NCBI GenBank assembly: GCA_900318085.1
Contig: ONJF01000040.1
Span: 1 to 40,778, forward strand
Direction of reading: 5' to 3'
From: an uncultured Bacteroidales bacterium
Lineage (GTDB): Bacteria > Bacteroidota > Bacteroidia > Bacteroidales > F082
DNA length: 40,778 nucleotides
Below, piece after piece: positions 8,401 to 16,406 of the stretch; positions within the stretch are counted from its first letter, which is position 1, and each line of letters begins with the position of its first letter. A program made the position numbers and the translations under genes. Under the pieces are notes generated by a model. That model saw only the letters and a list, made by a program, of their open reading frames with translations. It did no database searches and had not been told where the DNA came from.

Positions 8401-9944
8401 ACTTTGACGATTTCGAGTACACCGTTCCCGTGACCGCATCGTGTAATTATAGCCCATACTCTGACTGTGCCTTGTTTCATAATGGTAGTGCCACCATCAC
8501 GATTCCTCCTGGTGTGTATGACTATACGTTTTTAATTCGTTATCCTACATCTCACGTCTATTTCGATTACCATGACAACTTCGAGTTTGAGCCAGGCAAG
8601 ACTTACGAATTTACAATTTCTCGTTCAAATTATCATGATGTAATTTCAACCACTATCACTGATCATGAACGTGTGTGGACATACGTTGGAGGCATCACCA
8701 ACCCCTACACCTTTTCGAACCTAAGCCCTGAAACCACGTATGAATGGCGCGTCAGGGGCTCCAACGTGGATGGCAATAACAGCAACACCGAATGGAGCGA
8801 GGTGGTCACCTCCACCACGCTTGGATGCTACACCAAAGACATCGAGCCATACACCACCGACGGAGGCTACTACCTGATTGCCTCCCCCATCGGAACAGTG
8901 AGTCCGGAGAGTGTGTCTCAAATGACAGAAAACACCTATGATCTTTATTCATTCGACCAGAATCAAGTGTACGAATGGCGCAACTATCAGACAGGTGCCT
9001 TTGAAAACCTCGAAGCAGGCAAAGGCTATCTCTATGCCAACAGTGGCGATGTAACCCTTACTTTCACTGGCCATGGTTACAATGGCAATGGTGAAGTCAC
9101 CTTGGCAAAGAATGTTCAAAATAACCCGACCGGGGGCTTCGAAGGTTGGAATCTCGTGGGCAACCCCTTCGCCCAAAAGGCTTATATCACTGAAAGAGGA
9201 TTCTATACCATGAACGAAGATGGTACGGAGCTTCAAGCTGTGACAGGCAATAGCGTCGAGGCCATGGAAGGCATCTTGGTGATTGCTGAAGAAGATGGTG
9301 AAACCTTGACCTTCACCACTGAAAAACCCTTTAATGCCAATCGCCAGATTGTTCTCGATGTCTCCCACAACCGCGGCAATACCATCGACCGTGCCATTGT
9401 TCGTTTTGGCGAAGGCGACATGCTGCCCAAGTTCATGCTGAACAAGGACAACACCAAGGTGTATATTCCACAGGACAACAACGAATACGCCATGGTACGC
9501 AGCTCCGCAGCAGGCGACATTCCTGTCAATTTCAAGGCTGCACAAAACGGCACTTATACCATCAACGTCAGTACCGAGGAACTGGACGTGAATTATCTCC
9601 ACCTCATCGACAACCTCACCGGCGCAGAAATCGACCTACTGCAAAACCCGAGCTACAGCTTCAGCGCCAAGACGGACGACTACGCCTCGCGATTCCGCTT
9701 GGTGTTTGCAGCTAACAGCGAAGACGGCCCTTCGACAGATTCAGAGTCCTTCGCGTTCGTCAGCAACGGCAACATTGTCGTCAACGGTTCTGGCATCCTC
9801 CAGGTGATTGACATGATGGGACGAGTCGTCGTTTGTAGAGACGCAATGCATTGTGTCTCCACAACAGACATGACACCTGGCGTTTATGTGTTACGCCTCA
9901 TCAATGACGACAATGTGAAGACACAGAAGATCGTTATCGAATGA
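5469..9944 (+). CDS. Large multidomain T9SS-exported adhesin with gingipain-like domains
   Basis: The product has 1491 residues. The signal peptide is cleaved near MHA/Q22-23. Domains in order: N-terminal beta region; Big2-like Ig fold about 215-280; GEVED-like domain about 290-447 (WVDWDNNSTFEG, DGDYRLRI); a repeat ending FIMPAADVTVNATF at about 510-520; fibronectin III about 526-622; fibronectin III interrupted by a cleaved-adhesin/MAM-like jelly roll about 670-840 (DDFEKG, DNWLVTPWISL, LLIDDFGIYH); fibronectin III split by a DUF2436-like domain about 925-1070 (GYQLVLDADHNTYG, ITIPPGVYDY), which is also found in Porphyromonas gingipain/haemagglutinin adhesins; then a long beta region and a type A sorting domain (GRVVV...GVYVLRL...QKIVIE) in the last ~70 residues. 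It probably stays on the cell surface and binds host or matrix ligands. There is no protease catalytic domain. A decayed palindrome repeat lies within the sorting-domain coding region at 9833-9864. Confidence 0.88.
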   Translation: MKTKQLLLLLLMAMFAPLTMHAQTINTLTVCGDSTTTNECIPIYGYFANHKPKCEFIIPAAKLNAMNGGVVSAMKFYLSSSGNTDDISANFNVFVKEVDATTLSGFTGMTNATPVFNDTISIAKGQSNLEIDIPFSSYYHYGGRNLLVGVYQTSNTEDFNRTLWTGESQSEYTAWREYESVYNPYNECGERFLPKTTFTYEQHSTPTILFPVIATMTTGYTTTLTASTLNVYGTPDIIYSSSNTDVATVSGSGTAVTVTGVSAGTANITATLFYNGIIYTTQCLVTVEDAAYCTPETGNVNSEGIYNVTFGTNGVVVNNTVGPVDYGDYSQLVGAVDAGTTCEVDITYKTGWTYGTIIWVDWDNNSTFEGSEAVYAGTSSSANPTTLHATFPIPAATPDGDYRLRIIGSDYGLYHFVDDLYAAASADPCGAYRPSTCHDYTLRVTSSGAYHITCNTSAHGIILSNHGLSDAGNTITVTAVPDINYELTALSYNDGSDHSISFTNNQGSFIMPAADVTVNATFSVVLRNMPPYDLTIGTPGSRSIELGWTGVSSNTNHQYYELMYYPDPNLAQTPVPPTFIGDITATSYELTGLDSITTYFVWVRDNCGLDGISEWVAFTVFTTDVTCHTPTDLTISQLMPTYATLNWNGDAGQYRVRYREAAKLQASLYDDFEKGHLNDWYVFTEGESLEKFGINKEGWFDDDGTYSGFPARSGRYAASSLSNYYTYQGNELNTDNWLVTPWISLGGILKFWVFCNSQDRFEVLLCTNSILRIENFTTTLREMDFVERNNWTEITVDLSSYSGSGHIAIHHVEDHQYRWGGSLLIDDFGIYHTVAPSAWVEAITTENSYTITGLDPNVEYEWQVQAICGSNDGESSWTPIYSFRTPDPFTVPSELTAEPMCNDAELSWNGASETYDLQYEDVSHKAVTIIVNNAVDYIEHYSGNPTPPGYQLVLDADHNTYGPLIDPDSWNHHFTVGNFDDFEYTVPVTASCNYSPYSDCALFHNGSATITIPPGVYDYTFLIRYPTSHVYFDYHDNFEFEPGKTYEFTISRSNYHDVISTTITDHERVWTYVGGITNPYTFSNLSPETTYEWRVRGSNVDGNNSNTEWSEVVTSTTLGCYTKDIEPYTTDGGYYLIASPIGTVSPESVSQMTENTYDLYSFDQNQVYEWRNYQTGAFENLEAGKGYLYANSGDVTLTFTGHGYNGNGEVTLAKNVQNNPTGGFEGWNLVGNPFAQKAYITERGFYTMNEDGTELQAVTGNSVEAMEGILVIAEEDGETLTFTTEKPFNANRQIVLDVSHNRGNTIDRAIVRFGEGDMLPKFMLNKDNTKVYIPQDNNEYAMVRSSAAGDIPVNFKAAQNGTYTINVSTEELDVNYLHLIDNLTGAEIDLLQNPSYSFSAKTDDYASRFRLVFAANSEDGPSTDSESFAFVSNGNIVVNGSGILQVIDMMGRVVVCRDAMHCVSTTDMTPGVYVLRLINDDNVKTQKIVIE
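9833..9864. repeat. GTAGAGACG palindrome, copy 2 (inside adhesin CDS)
   Basis: TTGTAGAGACGCAATG at 9833-9848 is followed by its reverse complement with two mismatches. It lies in the coding sequence of the T9SS sorting domain and encodes part of VVCRDAMHCVSTTD. Either a repeat inserted into a tolerant loop and decayed, or the similarity is partly coincidental, because sorting domains often carry a related VST.GM.PG stretch. Confidence 0.6.
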
Positions 9945-10000
9945 TTCAGACGGCGGCGGCTAACGCCATACGGCAGCCCACGTTATTGAAAGCCCAAATC

Positions 10001-10027
10001 ATCCCGTCAGTAATGGCGGGATTATTT
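10001..10027 (+). terminator. Probable terminator after the adhesin gene
   Basis: ATCCCG (10001-10006) pairs with CGGGAT (10017-10022) and is followed by TATTTAT. It resembles the terminator at 5304-5329, with the same ATCCCGTC and TGGCGGGATT flanks, but has a weaker T-run. Confidence 0.55.
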
Positions 10028-10159
10028 ATGTGCACCAGCTTCCCTCCCGACCCATCCACCATTAATGGGGATATCCTCATCCGAAAATCACCAAACATAG
10101 GGAGGTCGTACAAGTGTTTTTTTTCGGACATTTGCAGCGTAATATGAAATAATATAGCT

Positions 10160-11332
10160 ATGAAATACATTCGCCACATCACATCAGTGCTGGTCATCAT
10201 ACTCATCGCTGTCCTTGCCGCTGGCACCATCGTCGAGAAACTGCACGGCTCGGACTTCGCCCTTGCCCATGTCTATTCGGCATGGTGGTTCGTAGGGCTG
10301 TGGACCGTGGTGGCTGGACTTATCATCATTATGGCGGTGAAATGCCGTTTGTGGAATCGATTGTCCGTCTGCGCCCTGCATCTTTCCATCCTGTTCATCT
10401 TGTTGGGTGCCTTGCTCACCATGCTCACGGGACAACACGGCAGGATGAAACTCGAACCCAACCGTCCCAACAGTCATTTCTACATCCAAGAACAGGACGA
10501 AATCACAAAGGTTGCGCTGCCCTTCAGCCTCACCTTGGACCGTTTCGAGATCGAGAAATATCCCAATAGCAACAAGCCGAAGGACTATGTGAGCTATCTT
10601 CAACTCAAAGATGGCGATACCCAAGAGGACATCATCATCTCAATGAACAACATCTTGAGGCACAAGCATTACCGTTTCTACCAGAGCGACTATGACGAGC
10701 AAGGCAACTCCATCCTCGATGTCGCCCGCGACCCTTGGGGTATCAGCGTGACATACGCGGGTTATGCGTTGCTCTTCTTCGCCTTGGCGGCTATCCTTTT
10801 CGAACGACGGAAGGCTTTCCGCGCTGTCACTTGGTCGTGGATAGGGGTGCTTGTCGTTCTGCTGGTGTTTCTTTATATCAGGATGCTCACCCATCCCTTG
10901 CTGCCTGTGCTGCGTTCGCCCTTCTTCAGCATCCATATCTCGACGATTGTGACCGCCTACGCCTTGTTGCTCGGCATCTTGGTGGTCGGTATCATCGCCC
11001 TTGTCAAGCCGAAAGACATGGCTCGCATGGAACGCTTGAAAAGCCTCAGCACGGCGATGCTCTACCCTGCCGTCGCCTTGCTGGCTGCAGGTATCTTCAT
11101 CGGCGCAATATGGGCCAATGTGTCATGGGGCAACTATTGGTCGTGGGACCCGAAAGAAGTCTGGGCTTTGATTACGCTGCTCATCTATGCCGCGCCGTTG
11201 CACGAGAGGCTTTGGAAATCCTTCCAAAAGCCATTGTTTTTCCATATCTATGGCATCCTTGCCTTCCTAAGCGTTTTGATCACCTATTTCGGCGTGAACA
11301 TGCTTTTGGGCGGCGTGCATGCCTATAACTAA
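10160..11332 (+). CDS. Cytochrome c biogenesis protein, short CcsB-CcsA (ResB-ResC) fusion
   Basis: The 390-residue membrane protein joins a ResB/CcsB-like N-terminal part to a CcsA/ResC-like C-terminal part. About three membrane segments (9-26, 44-60, 70-88) precede a periplasmic domain (about 90-195), followed by about six more segments. The tryptophan-rich haem-handling WWD motif is at 318-335 (WANVSWGNYWSWDPKEVW). Candidate haem-ligand histidines are H74 (ALHLS), H259 (SIHIS) and H387 (GGVHAYN), flanking the WWD in the usual way. Known CcsBA fusions are roughly twice this long or more, so both halves are pared down. The role is haem export and attachment to CxxCH cytochromes (System II); the di-haem lipoprotein upstream is an obvious client (inference). 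RNase P RNA follows on the other strand. Confidence 0.85.
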   Translation: MKYIRHITSVLVIILIAVLAAGTIVEKLHGSDFALAHVYSAWWFVGLWTVVAGLIIIMAVKCRLWNRLSVCALHLSILFILLGALLTMLTGQHGRMKLEPNRPNSHFYIQEQDEITKVALPFSLTLDRFEIEKYPNSNKPKDYVSYLQLKDGDTQEDIIISMNNILRHKHYRFYQSDYDEQGNSILDVARDPWGISVTYAGYALLFFALAAILFERRKAFRAVTWSWIGVLVVLLVFLYIRMLTHPLLPVLRSPFFSIHISTIVTAYALLLGILVVGIIALVKPKDMARMERLKSLSTAMLYPAVALLAAGIFIGAIWANVSWGNYWSWDPKEVWALITLLIYAAPLHERLWKSFQKPLFFHIYGILAFLSVLITYFGVNMLLGGVHAYN

Positions 11333-11361
11333 AAACAAAAGGATCCCGCCGACGGCGAGAC
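11331..11361 (-). terminator. Terminator of RNase P RNA (minus strand)
   Basis: Read on the minus strand, GTCTCGCC and GGCGGGAT pair (with G-U) around GTC and are followed by CCTTTTGTTTTT. It sits just past the 3' end of rnpB and directly abuts the stop of the convergent ccsBA gene. Confidence 0.65.
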
Positions 11362-11377
11362 CCCTTGTATAGTAACG

Positions 11378-11757
11378 ACCCAGACGAATAAGCGGGATTC
11401 TGTTCCCCTTGCGGGGTGACTGTCATTTCTCTAGACCTGCGGTCGCCCGCAGGCTCAAGCGCCCTACCCTGAGACGCGGACGAGCAGCCCTCTTGAAGCC
11501 CGAAGGCTTCGTTGTCTCTATACTTGGACTTGCAGCCCATAAGGTTTACCTCATCGGAATGTCGCCACCCGATGCGTGAGCTCTTACCTCGCGTTTTCAC
11601 CCTTACCCATGTCATCCTCGCGAACGGGGACCTAGGCGGTATGTTTCTGTGGCACTTGCTGTTGCCCTTGCGGGCACCTTCCTGTTAAGAAGTATGGTGC
11701 TCTGTGCTGTCCCGACTTTCCTCGCGCCGGCTTTCCCGACCCGCGACAGTCTGCCTG
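11378..11757 (-). ncRNA. rnpB: RNase P RNA, bacterial class A
   Basis: The minus strand shows the universally conserved core pieces in the right order: GAGGAAAGTCGGGACAGCAC near the 5' end (complement of about 11712-11731), ATACCGCC in the middle (about 11634-11641), and ACAGAATCCCGCTTATTCG near the 3' end (about 11384-11402). P1 can form from CAGAC (complement of 11749-11753) and GTCTG (complement of 11381-11385). The ends given bracket P1 and are accurate to about 10 nt. The length near 380 nt fits class A RNAs. It is the catalytic RNA for tRNA 5' maturation. Confidence 0.93.
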
Positions 11758-11830
11758 AATCGCGCTGCAAAATTACTACTTTTCCTAAATATGGGATTGT
11801 CCTTCGGACAAGAAATATGAAATATTGACT

Positions 11831-11860
11831 GACGTCGAATCTTCGATTTCAACGAAGTTC
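11831..11860. repeat. GAATCTTCGATTTCA hairpin repeat, copy A
   Basis: The 15-mer GAATCTTCGATTTCA (11837-11851) is shared exactly with 27250-27264. Copy A keeps the right arm (TTCAACGAAGTT) and the other keeps the left arm (AACTTCGTTGAA). Together they imply a parental palindrome AACTTCGTTGAA-n-TTCAACGAAGTT. Here it overlaps the stop codon of the small lipoprotein gene, so it supplies that gene's 3' end. Confidence 0.5.
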
Positions 11861-12092
11861 AAAACAAAATCTCCCATCTGCTCATCCCCCCATGCAGCAC
11901 ATGCCACCGCAGCATTTGCTCATCGAAGGCCTCCACCGAGTCTTTTTTCAAGCTGTCGGCAAGCTCCTTACCGCTTTGGGTAAGGGTTTTGGCAGGCTCC
12001 TTTTGGTCACTTCGCTGGCATCCCGCTAGCAGCAGAGCGGCCAAGGCTGCCACTGCTGTTGCGAGGATAATACTTTTAGCGATATTCTTCAT
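11859..12092 (-). CDS. Small lipoprotein of unknown function
   Basis: The product has 77 residues. MKNIAKSIILATAVAALAALLLAGC is a typical lipoprotein signal with LAGC and acylated Cys25. The remaining ~52 residues are charged (KEPAKTLTQSGKELADSLKKDSVEAFDEQ) and probably form one helix, followed by RWHVLHGGMSRWEILF. It is the last gene of the minus-strand cluster of secreted proteins. The final codons and stop lie in a hairpin repeat, so the C-terminus may have been altered. No family is recognised. Confidence 0.65.
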   Translation of the reverse strand: MKNIAKSIILATAVAALAALLLAGCQRSDQKEPAKTLTQSGKELADSLKKDSVEAFDEQMLRWHVLHGGMSRWEILF

Positions 12093-12181
12093 TTCTTATT
12101 CTCCTTTTAATAAATTATTGTTGTCATGAACCCATCAAAGTTTTAAGTTCTGTTGGGTTTGTATATACTCCAAAACCTAAT

Positions 12182-12658
12182 CTAACCATCACCATTTACT
12201 TCCATATCATACAATTCTCCAGTATTGAGATTGATTCGGATGGACCAGTGATTACTACCACCATCAAAATATTCAAGAATGTCAGAAGAAGGGTCGTCAT
12301 CAGGATCAATCTTATTCAAATAGATTTTGACAACTACTTCGTTGTTATCTGTTAAATAACCGACATATTGACGAACATACTTTCGCAAAGTTTTCTTTTT
12401 AATTGGTGGATCCGCATAGACTTGGTGAGACACAACATATTCGTCAATTTTTCCCCTAAGTAGGTTTTCTGCTTGGGCAACTTCTTTTTTATTAAGTGTA
12501 TAACGTGTAGTTTCGGGTGGGAAACCCCATATTGCATGTTCTTTGCTAAAGATATAGCCTTTGTATCTACAATTTTTAACATAAGTTATAGCTTGTGGAA
12601 ATGCAGAAGAATAAGTCACAAATAACAATAGAAAAATAAAGCATAGCTTGTGTTTCAT
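12182..12658 (-). CDS. Secreted hypothetical protein
   Basis: The product has 158 residues. A signal peptide (MKHKLCFIFLLLFVTYSSAFPQA) is followed by a mixed alpha/beta, Lys- and Tyr-rich domain (KNCRYKGYIFSKEHAIWG, YVGYLTDNNEVVVKIYLNK, WSIRINLNTGELYDMEVNG). There is no sorting domain, Cys pair or recognisable catalytic motif. The strand content and the ending resemble small Bacteroidota proteins that sit behind larger surface-protein genes. The gene is visibly more AT-rich than its neighbours, which may point to separate acquisition. It starts 32 bp after the stop of the T9SS gene upstream, so it is probably co-transcribed with it. Confidence 0.65.
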   Translation of the reverse strand: MKHKLCFIFLLLFVTYSSAFPQAITYVKNCRYKGYIFSKEHAIWGFPPETTRYTLNKKEVAQAENLLRGKIDEYVVSHQVYADPPIKKKTLRKYVRQYVGYLTDNNEVVVKIYLNKIDPDDDPSSDILEYFDGGSNHWSIRINLNTGELYDMEVNGDG

Positions 12659-12690
12659 CTCTAATAATTTATTGGTTTAGTTTTGTTTAA

Positions 12691-14205
12691 TTACTTTTTC
12701 ACAAACTTTCCCGAGGAAAGCGTTTTCTTATCGTTATAGATTTGGTAGGTGTACATTCCGGCGGGGAGGCTGGCAACGCCCACAGTAAGCACATTGCCCT
12801 CGCCACGGATAATGCGATCCATGCAAATATGTCCCAAGGCATCGGTAATCTGTATGCGGTGTTCATTGTGTTCCGGCAAGCCTGAAATGTCAATGTTCAA
12901 CTCATCCTTGGCAGGATTGGGATAGGCCAAAGCCTTTATCGTTTCTTGTGGCACTTCCTTCACGCTGCAAGGAATGGGATTGAAGTCTTCGCGAGAGAAA
13001 CGGATGACTTTTTGTAAAGGTTCAACCCACCATGAGTTGCCTTTAATGCAGAACACACATCCGCCGTCATTGGTTGGAAATATGGCTTGAGGAAAGTAAT
13101 CCAGTTCGTCCCAAAGTTCAACCTTCCCTAGGACTTCCAACCCTGTGCTCACAAGATAGGCGCATGGATAATACGGATCCATCCAACTCTCCGTATGGCA
13201 TCTTGTCGTGACATAAACGGTGCTATCGTTGGCGTATGCCATTCCTCCATAGGCATAAAACAGGGTGTCCGGCTTGTTGATTTCGGCTTTCTCGATGATT
13301 TCCCCTTCTCGGTTCATTTTCCCGACAAGCAAATGTGGCTTGTTGTGGACAACTGTATCTTGCTGGTCAGCAACCAAAAGCATCTCATTGGCGTTATACC
13401 AATAACCCACATAAGGGTCGCTTACATACTTGCTTTGCCATGAAGGTCCCATTTCTGGAATAGAAATATCATCTATCAAGAAATTATCTGTCAAATTGAA
13501 TTCATAATCAAAATAAAGCAAGGACTGCACTCCGCCTCTCCCTTCACATACTGCAATAATTTGATTGTCAAAAGGATCATTAAGGAGTTCTGGATATTTA
13601 ATACTTTGAATATAACAAATGGGGTCGGGAGGATCTGCAACCAGATAACGACAGTTCAAACATTCACCCGATTGCGAAAATCGGAACAACACACCTCTAA
13701 ATTCGTATGAACCTGGTATACTTGGGCTTTCTCTCCTCGCACTTACCAAAAGGACGATAGTGCCGTCATCGTCAATGACGGCGGCACTATTCCAATTAAA
13801 CCCAATAAATCCTTCAATCACTTCAATGGTTTGTTCATTTGTTACATCCAGATTCCTGTCAAGAATCATGATTCTTTGATCACCCAAATAACTATCGCTA
13901 GGATATTGGATTCTTCCCGATACGAAATATCCACCATCGCCTAAAGGAATCAAATTTTGCAAAATCAGATGTTTTCCTTCAGGTGCAGGAAATGTGGTTG
14001 TTTCATATTGTCCATCTTCAAATACTTTGAAATAGGCGCCGTCATTACCTGAACAACCAACGAGTTCCGTCGTGTTGTCCTCGTTAATGAAGCCGCCACT
14101 GATAGAAACGCTATCTGGTAAAACGGTTTCCCATTGCTGTCCGTAACTCGTCGCCGCCATAACCATCAGGCAGCAAAGCATCATGAATTTCTTTGTTGTT
14201 TTCAT
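12691..14205 (-). CDS. T9SS type A sorting domain protein, ~504 aa
   Basis: Signal peptide MKTTKKFMMLCCLMVMAATSYGQ. The middle is a chain of short beta strands with alternating read-outs (PLGDGGYFVSGR, ILDRNLDVTNEQ, FPTNDGGCVFCIKG), the look of a beta-propeller in which each blade ends in a GG.. turn. The last ~80 residues (AYPNPAKDELNIDISG ... LPAGMYTYQIYNDKKTLSSGKFVKK) form a type A sorting domain, so the protein is exported through the type IX system and attached to the surface or released. It starts 21 bp behind the stop of its paralogue at 14227-15750, in the same operon. No enzyme motif is recognised; a binding or scaffold role is likely. Confidence 0.82.
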   Translation of the reverse strand: MKTTKKFMMLCCLMVMAATSYGQQWETVLPDSVSISGGFINEDNTTELVGCSGNDGAYFKVFEDGQYETTTFPAPEGKHLILQNLIPLGDGGYFVSGRIQYPSDSYLGDQRIMILDRNLDVTNEQTIEVIEGFIGFNWNSAAVIDDDGTIVLLVSARRESPSIPGSYEFRGVLFRFSQSGECLNCRYLVADPPDPICYIQSIKYPELLNDPFDNQIIAVCEGRGGVQSLLYFDYEFNLTDNFLIDDISIPEMGPSWQSKYVSDPYVGYWYNANEMLLVADQQDTVVHNKPHLLVGKMNREGEIIEKAEINKPDTLFYAYGGMAYANDSTVYVTTRCHTESWMDPYYPCAYLVSTGLEVLGKVELWDELDYFPQAIFPTNDGGCVFCIKGNSWWVEPLQKVIRFSREDFNPIPCSVKEVPQETIKALAYPNPAKDELNIDISGLPEHNEHRIQITDALGHICMDRIIRGEGNVLTVGVASLPAGMYTYQIYNDKKTLSSGKFVKK

Positions 14206-14226
14206 ATACGTAAAGTTTTCAAATTT

Positions 14227-15750
14227 CTAATGCTTCAGTATCTTTTCTACAAACGTTTTCCCGTCCTCCATAATGACTCGCATCGTATAGGTTCCACTGG
14301 GCAGACCTTCCACGTCGATGCTTTCCATGCCGTTGCACTGGATGTGCAATAGACGGCCTTGCAGGTCATAAAGTTCAATACTGGTTGGCGTTACATCGGG
14401 TGAGTATTGCAGGTGGAGTTCGTTTTGAACGGGATTAGGCCAATAGGAATAAGGGCGGGGCGTGATGCCCGATTCCGAAACGCTCCATCCCTCATCATCG
14501 AAAACGAGGAAAAACAACTCAGGCGGTGCACCCATAACCACACCACCAACGGCCACACCACCGTCTTCAAGTGCAACCAATTCACTACCTACGCGCGAAT
14601 AACCCTCTAATTCAAGGCAGAAACGCTGCCAAACAATGTTGAAATCGGCATCCATCTTCACCACCGAAACCTGTCCCACAGGAGTACCGTTGCTAACCCC
14701 GGCAGGATCTTGCGTGCAATAGGCGAAATACATGTCGCCATCGCCCGCTTTGGCAAGACCTATCGGGAAAGCACAGCCTAAACTGACAACTCCGTTTATT
14801 ATTTGTGGGTAAGTCCTGAAATAGCAAGTGTTTATTGATGTTAAGTTGTTTTTGTCGTATCTCGTTATGCGTACACCGTTGTCGGCAAAGTTGATTTCAT
14901 TTTGAAATCGCGTTGCAACAAGGAAAGTGTTGGCATCCCAATCCAATACCCGTTCTTTCATGCCACACTTAAAATAGATGTTCTCTGGTGCTCCGTCTGG
15001 GGTTATCGTTTCCTTCAAATTCAGCAAAGAATCGAAAACATGAATGTAAATCGTCTTGAGGTCAGAAGTGTTCGTACCCCAATAGCAGTATTCGGTTGGT
15101 GACTCGTTGAAAGTGCCAAAGCGATGCCCACCAGATGTATAAAAGTTGATGGGAGAACTCTCTTTTGGTAGCACAGCATGGTCTTTCACTGTACCATCAA
15201 GCCCAATCCGATAATAATGCAATTCTTTGCGCTTTGTAAGCGGAAAATTTAGGATAATGTCACCATGATCATCCAAGAAATACGAATCGCACAAGGCTGG
15301 GAAAACCGTGTCTGACAAGGGCACCCAAACTTCCTTTTCAGGGTGAAAGGTCAAGTCGTCGTCAAAAAACGAGATGCGCAAATCGCTCCTACATTCTTCA
15401 AGGTTACGTACTACTTTTGCATAAACATTGTCTTCTCCGAATGGGTTACGTTCCATCAGGTAATAGTTCAAGTCGTCGTCCTCAACAAATACGGAATCAA
15501 TCAGGACCGCCCCATTAGGGTCGATTTTCAACAGCCTGTTGCCATAATCTCCAAGGTAAGCACCATTCTCGTTGATTTCAAACAGTTGAATATTGGCCAG
15601 GATGTTCCCATCGCGCAGCTGCATCATGTTGCGCAAGTCAATATCGTACCAACCTGCACTGTGATGTGCAATGGAATCGTAGGTCTGCCCATAAGCCATC
15701 ATCGCCATCAGTAGCAGCGCAACCAAGGTGTAAAGTTTTGTCGTTTTCAT
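14227..15750 (-). CDS. T9SS type A sorting domain protein, paralogue of 23250-24773
   Basis: The 507-residue product has the signal peptide MKTTKLYTLVALLLMAMMAYGQ, a propeller-like middle and a type A sorting domain (YWPNPVQNELHLQYSPDV ... LYDLQGRLLHIQCNG ... GTYTMRV). It can be aligned by eye from end to end with the 23250-24773 product, which has the same length and shared blocks: RDG, DLG/GNRLLK, LLERNP.GEDN, WD.N..L.A.RF, NGVRITKYDK, A..G..YFAY.T, LWQR.CL.L. It leads a unit followed by a second T9SS gene 21 bp on. Upstream are the RhuM-like wreck and the TPR-HTH regulator. The function is unknown. Confidence 0.85.
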   Translation of the reverse strand: MKTTKLYTLVALLLMAMMAYGQTYDSIAHHSAGWYDIDLRNMMQLRDGNILANIQLFEINENGAYLGDYGNRLLKIDPNGAVLIDSVFVEDDDLNYYLMERNPFGEDNVYAKVVRNLEECRSDLRISFFDDDLTFHPEKEVWVPLSDTVFPALCDSYFLDDHGDIILNFPLTKRKELHYYRIGLDGTVKDHAVLPKESSPINFYTSGGHRFGTFNESPTEYCYWGTNTSDLKTIYIHVFDSLLNLKETITPDGAPENIYFKCGMKERVLDWDANTFLVATRFQNEINFADNGVRITRYDKNNLTSINTCYFRTYPQIINGVVSLGCAFPIGLAKAGDGDMYFAYCTQDPAGVSNGTPVGQVSVVKMDADFNIVWQRFCLELEGYSRVGSELVALEDGGVAVGGVVMGAPPELFFLVFDDEGWSVSESGITPRPYSYWPNPVQNELHLQYSPDVTPTSIELYDLQGRLLHIQCNGMESIDVEGLPSGTYTMRVIMEDGKTFVEKILKH

Positions 15751-15775
15751 AACAATTAGGTTTAGAAATTTTCGG

Positions 15776-15806
15776 CAAAACTACACCAACAACCCACACC
15801 TGTCAA
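15776..15806 (-). promoter_or_regulatory. Bacteroidota promoter for the T9SS operon
   Basis: On the minus strand TTG (15806-15804) is separated by 20 bp from TAGTTTTG (15783-15776), a close match to the Bacteroidota -33/-7 pair, and is 25 bp upstream of the ATG at 15750. The two T9SS genes therefore have their own promoter and need not depend on read-through from the regulator. Confidence 0.7.
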
Positions 15807-15885
15807 GAAAAACAATGTGCGGATTTGTGCGGGTTTTTGGCTATCGTACCGATAATCAAATGGATATGGATTGTTCCAATTCTCA

Positions 15886-16345
15886 TCACATCTGGCCAAG
15901 TATAGTTTCAGGAGAAGTTCCCATCAATGTAATGGCAGAAAGTTTCCGCCCCATATCTTTTAACGAGTGACCACAATGATATAGAAAATCATCTATAATC
16001 AGCCAACGGTCATGCGATGGTTTTGACCATAAGTGCGTTTCTATCAACCCAGCACTAGAAGAAGCGGCTTACTTGTCGATTACCTTCTTTTCGAACTACT
16101 CTAATTTTTTGAGTAGTTGCTTCAGGGTCGAGTTCATGGGTCTTGAATACACTCTGTATATGGTAGGTTATGTTGTTTTCTTTTACATCAAACAAGACAG
16201 CCATTTGTTGTTGGGTCAGCCATACTGTTTCATTCTCCAGTTTAACTTCCAACGAAAGTTGGTCATTAGGCTGATAAAGAACTATTTCCCCTGTATTTAT
16301 CTGGGCTGGTAAAAGAGATTTGTTTTCGCCTTGGTCCATAACCAT
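15886..16345 (-). pseudogene. Remnant of a RhuM/ORF6N-like gene
   Basis: From ATG 16345 (or 16339) the frame reads about 95 residues typical of the RhuM N-terminus (LYQPNDQLSLEVKLENETVWLTQQQMAVLF, then EGNRQVSR) and then stops at 16055. In another frame, from about 16063 to the stop at 15886-15888, it reads HDRWLIIDDFLYHCGHSLKDMG, a segment of the type found at the C-terminal end of ORF6N/KilA-like proteins in this phylum. The intact family is about 300 residues, so the middle was deleted and the frame lost at the junction. RhuM/ORF6N genes are accessory and often near toxin or phage material. It separates the TPR regulator from its T9SS genes. Confidence 0.6.
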
Positions 16346-16406
16346 TAAACAAATATGGCACAAAAATACTACAAACCTAAAGAAAAAGCAACAAGAAACT
16401 AAAAAT

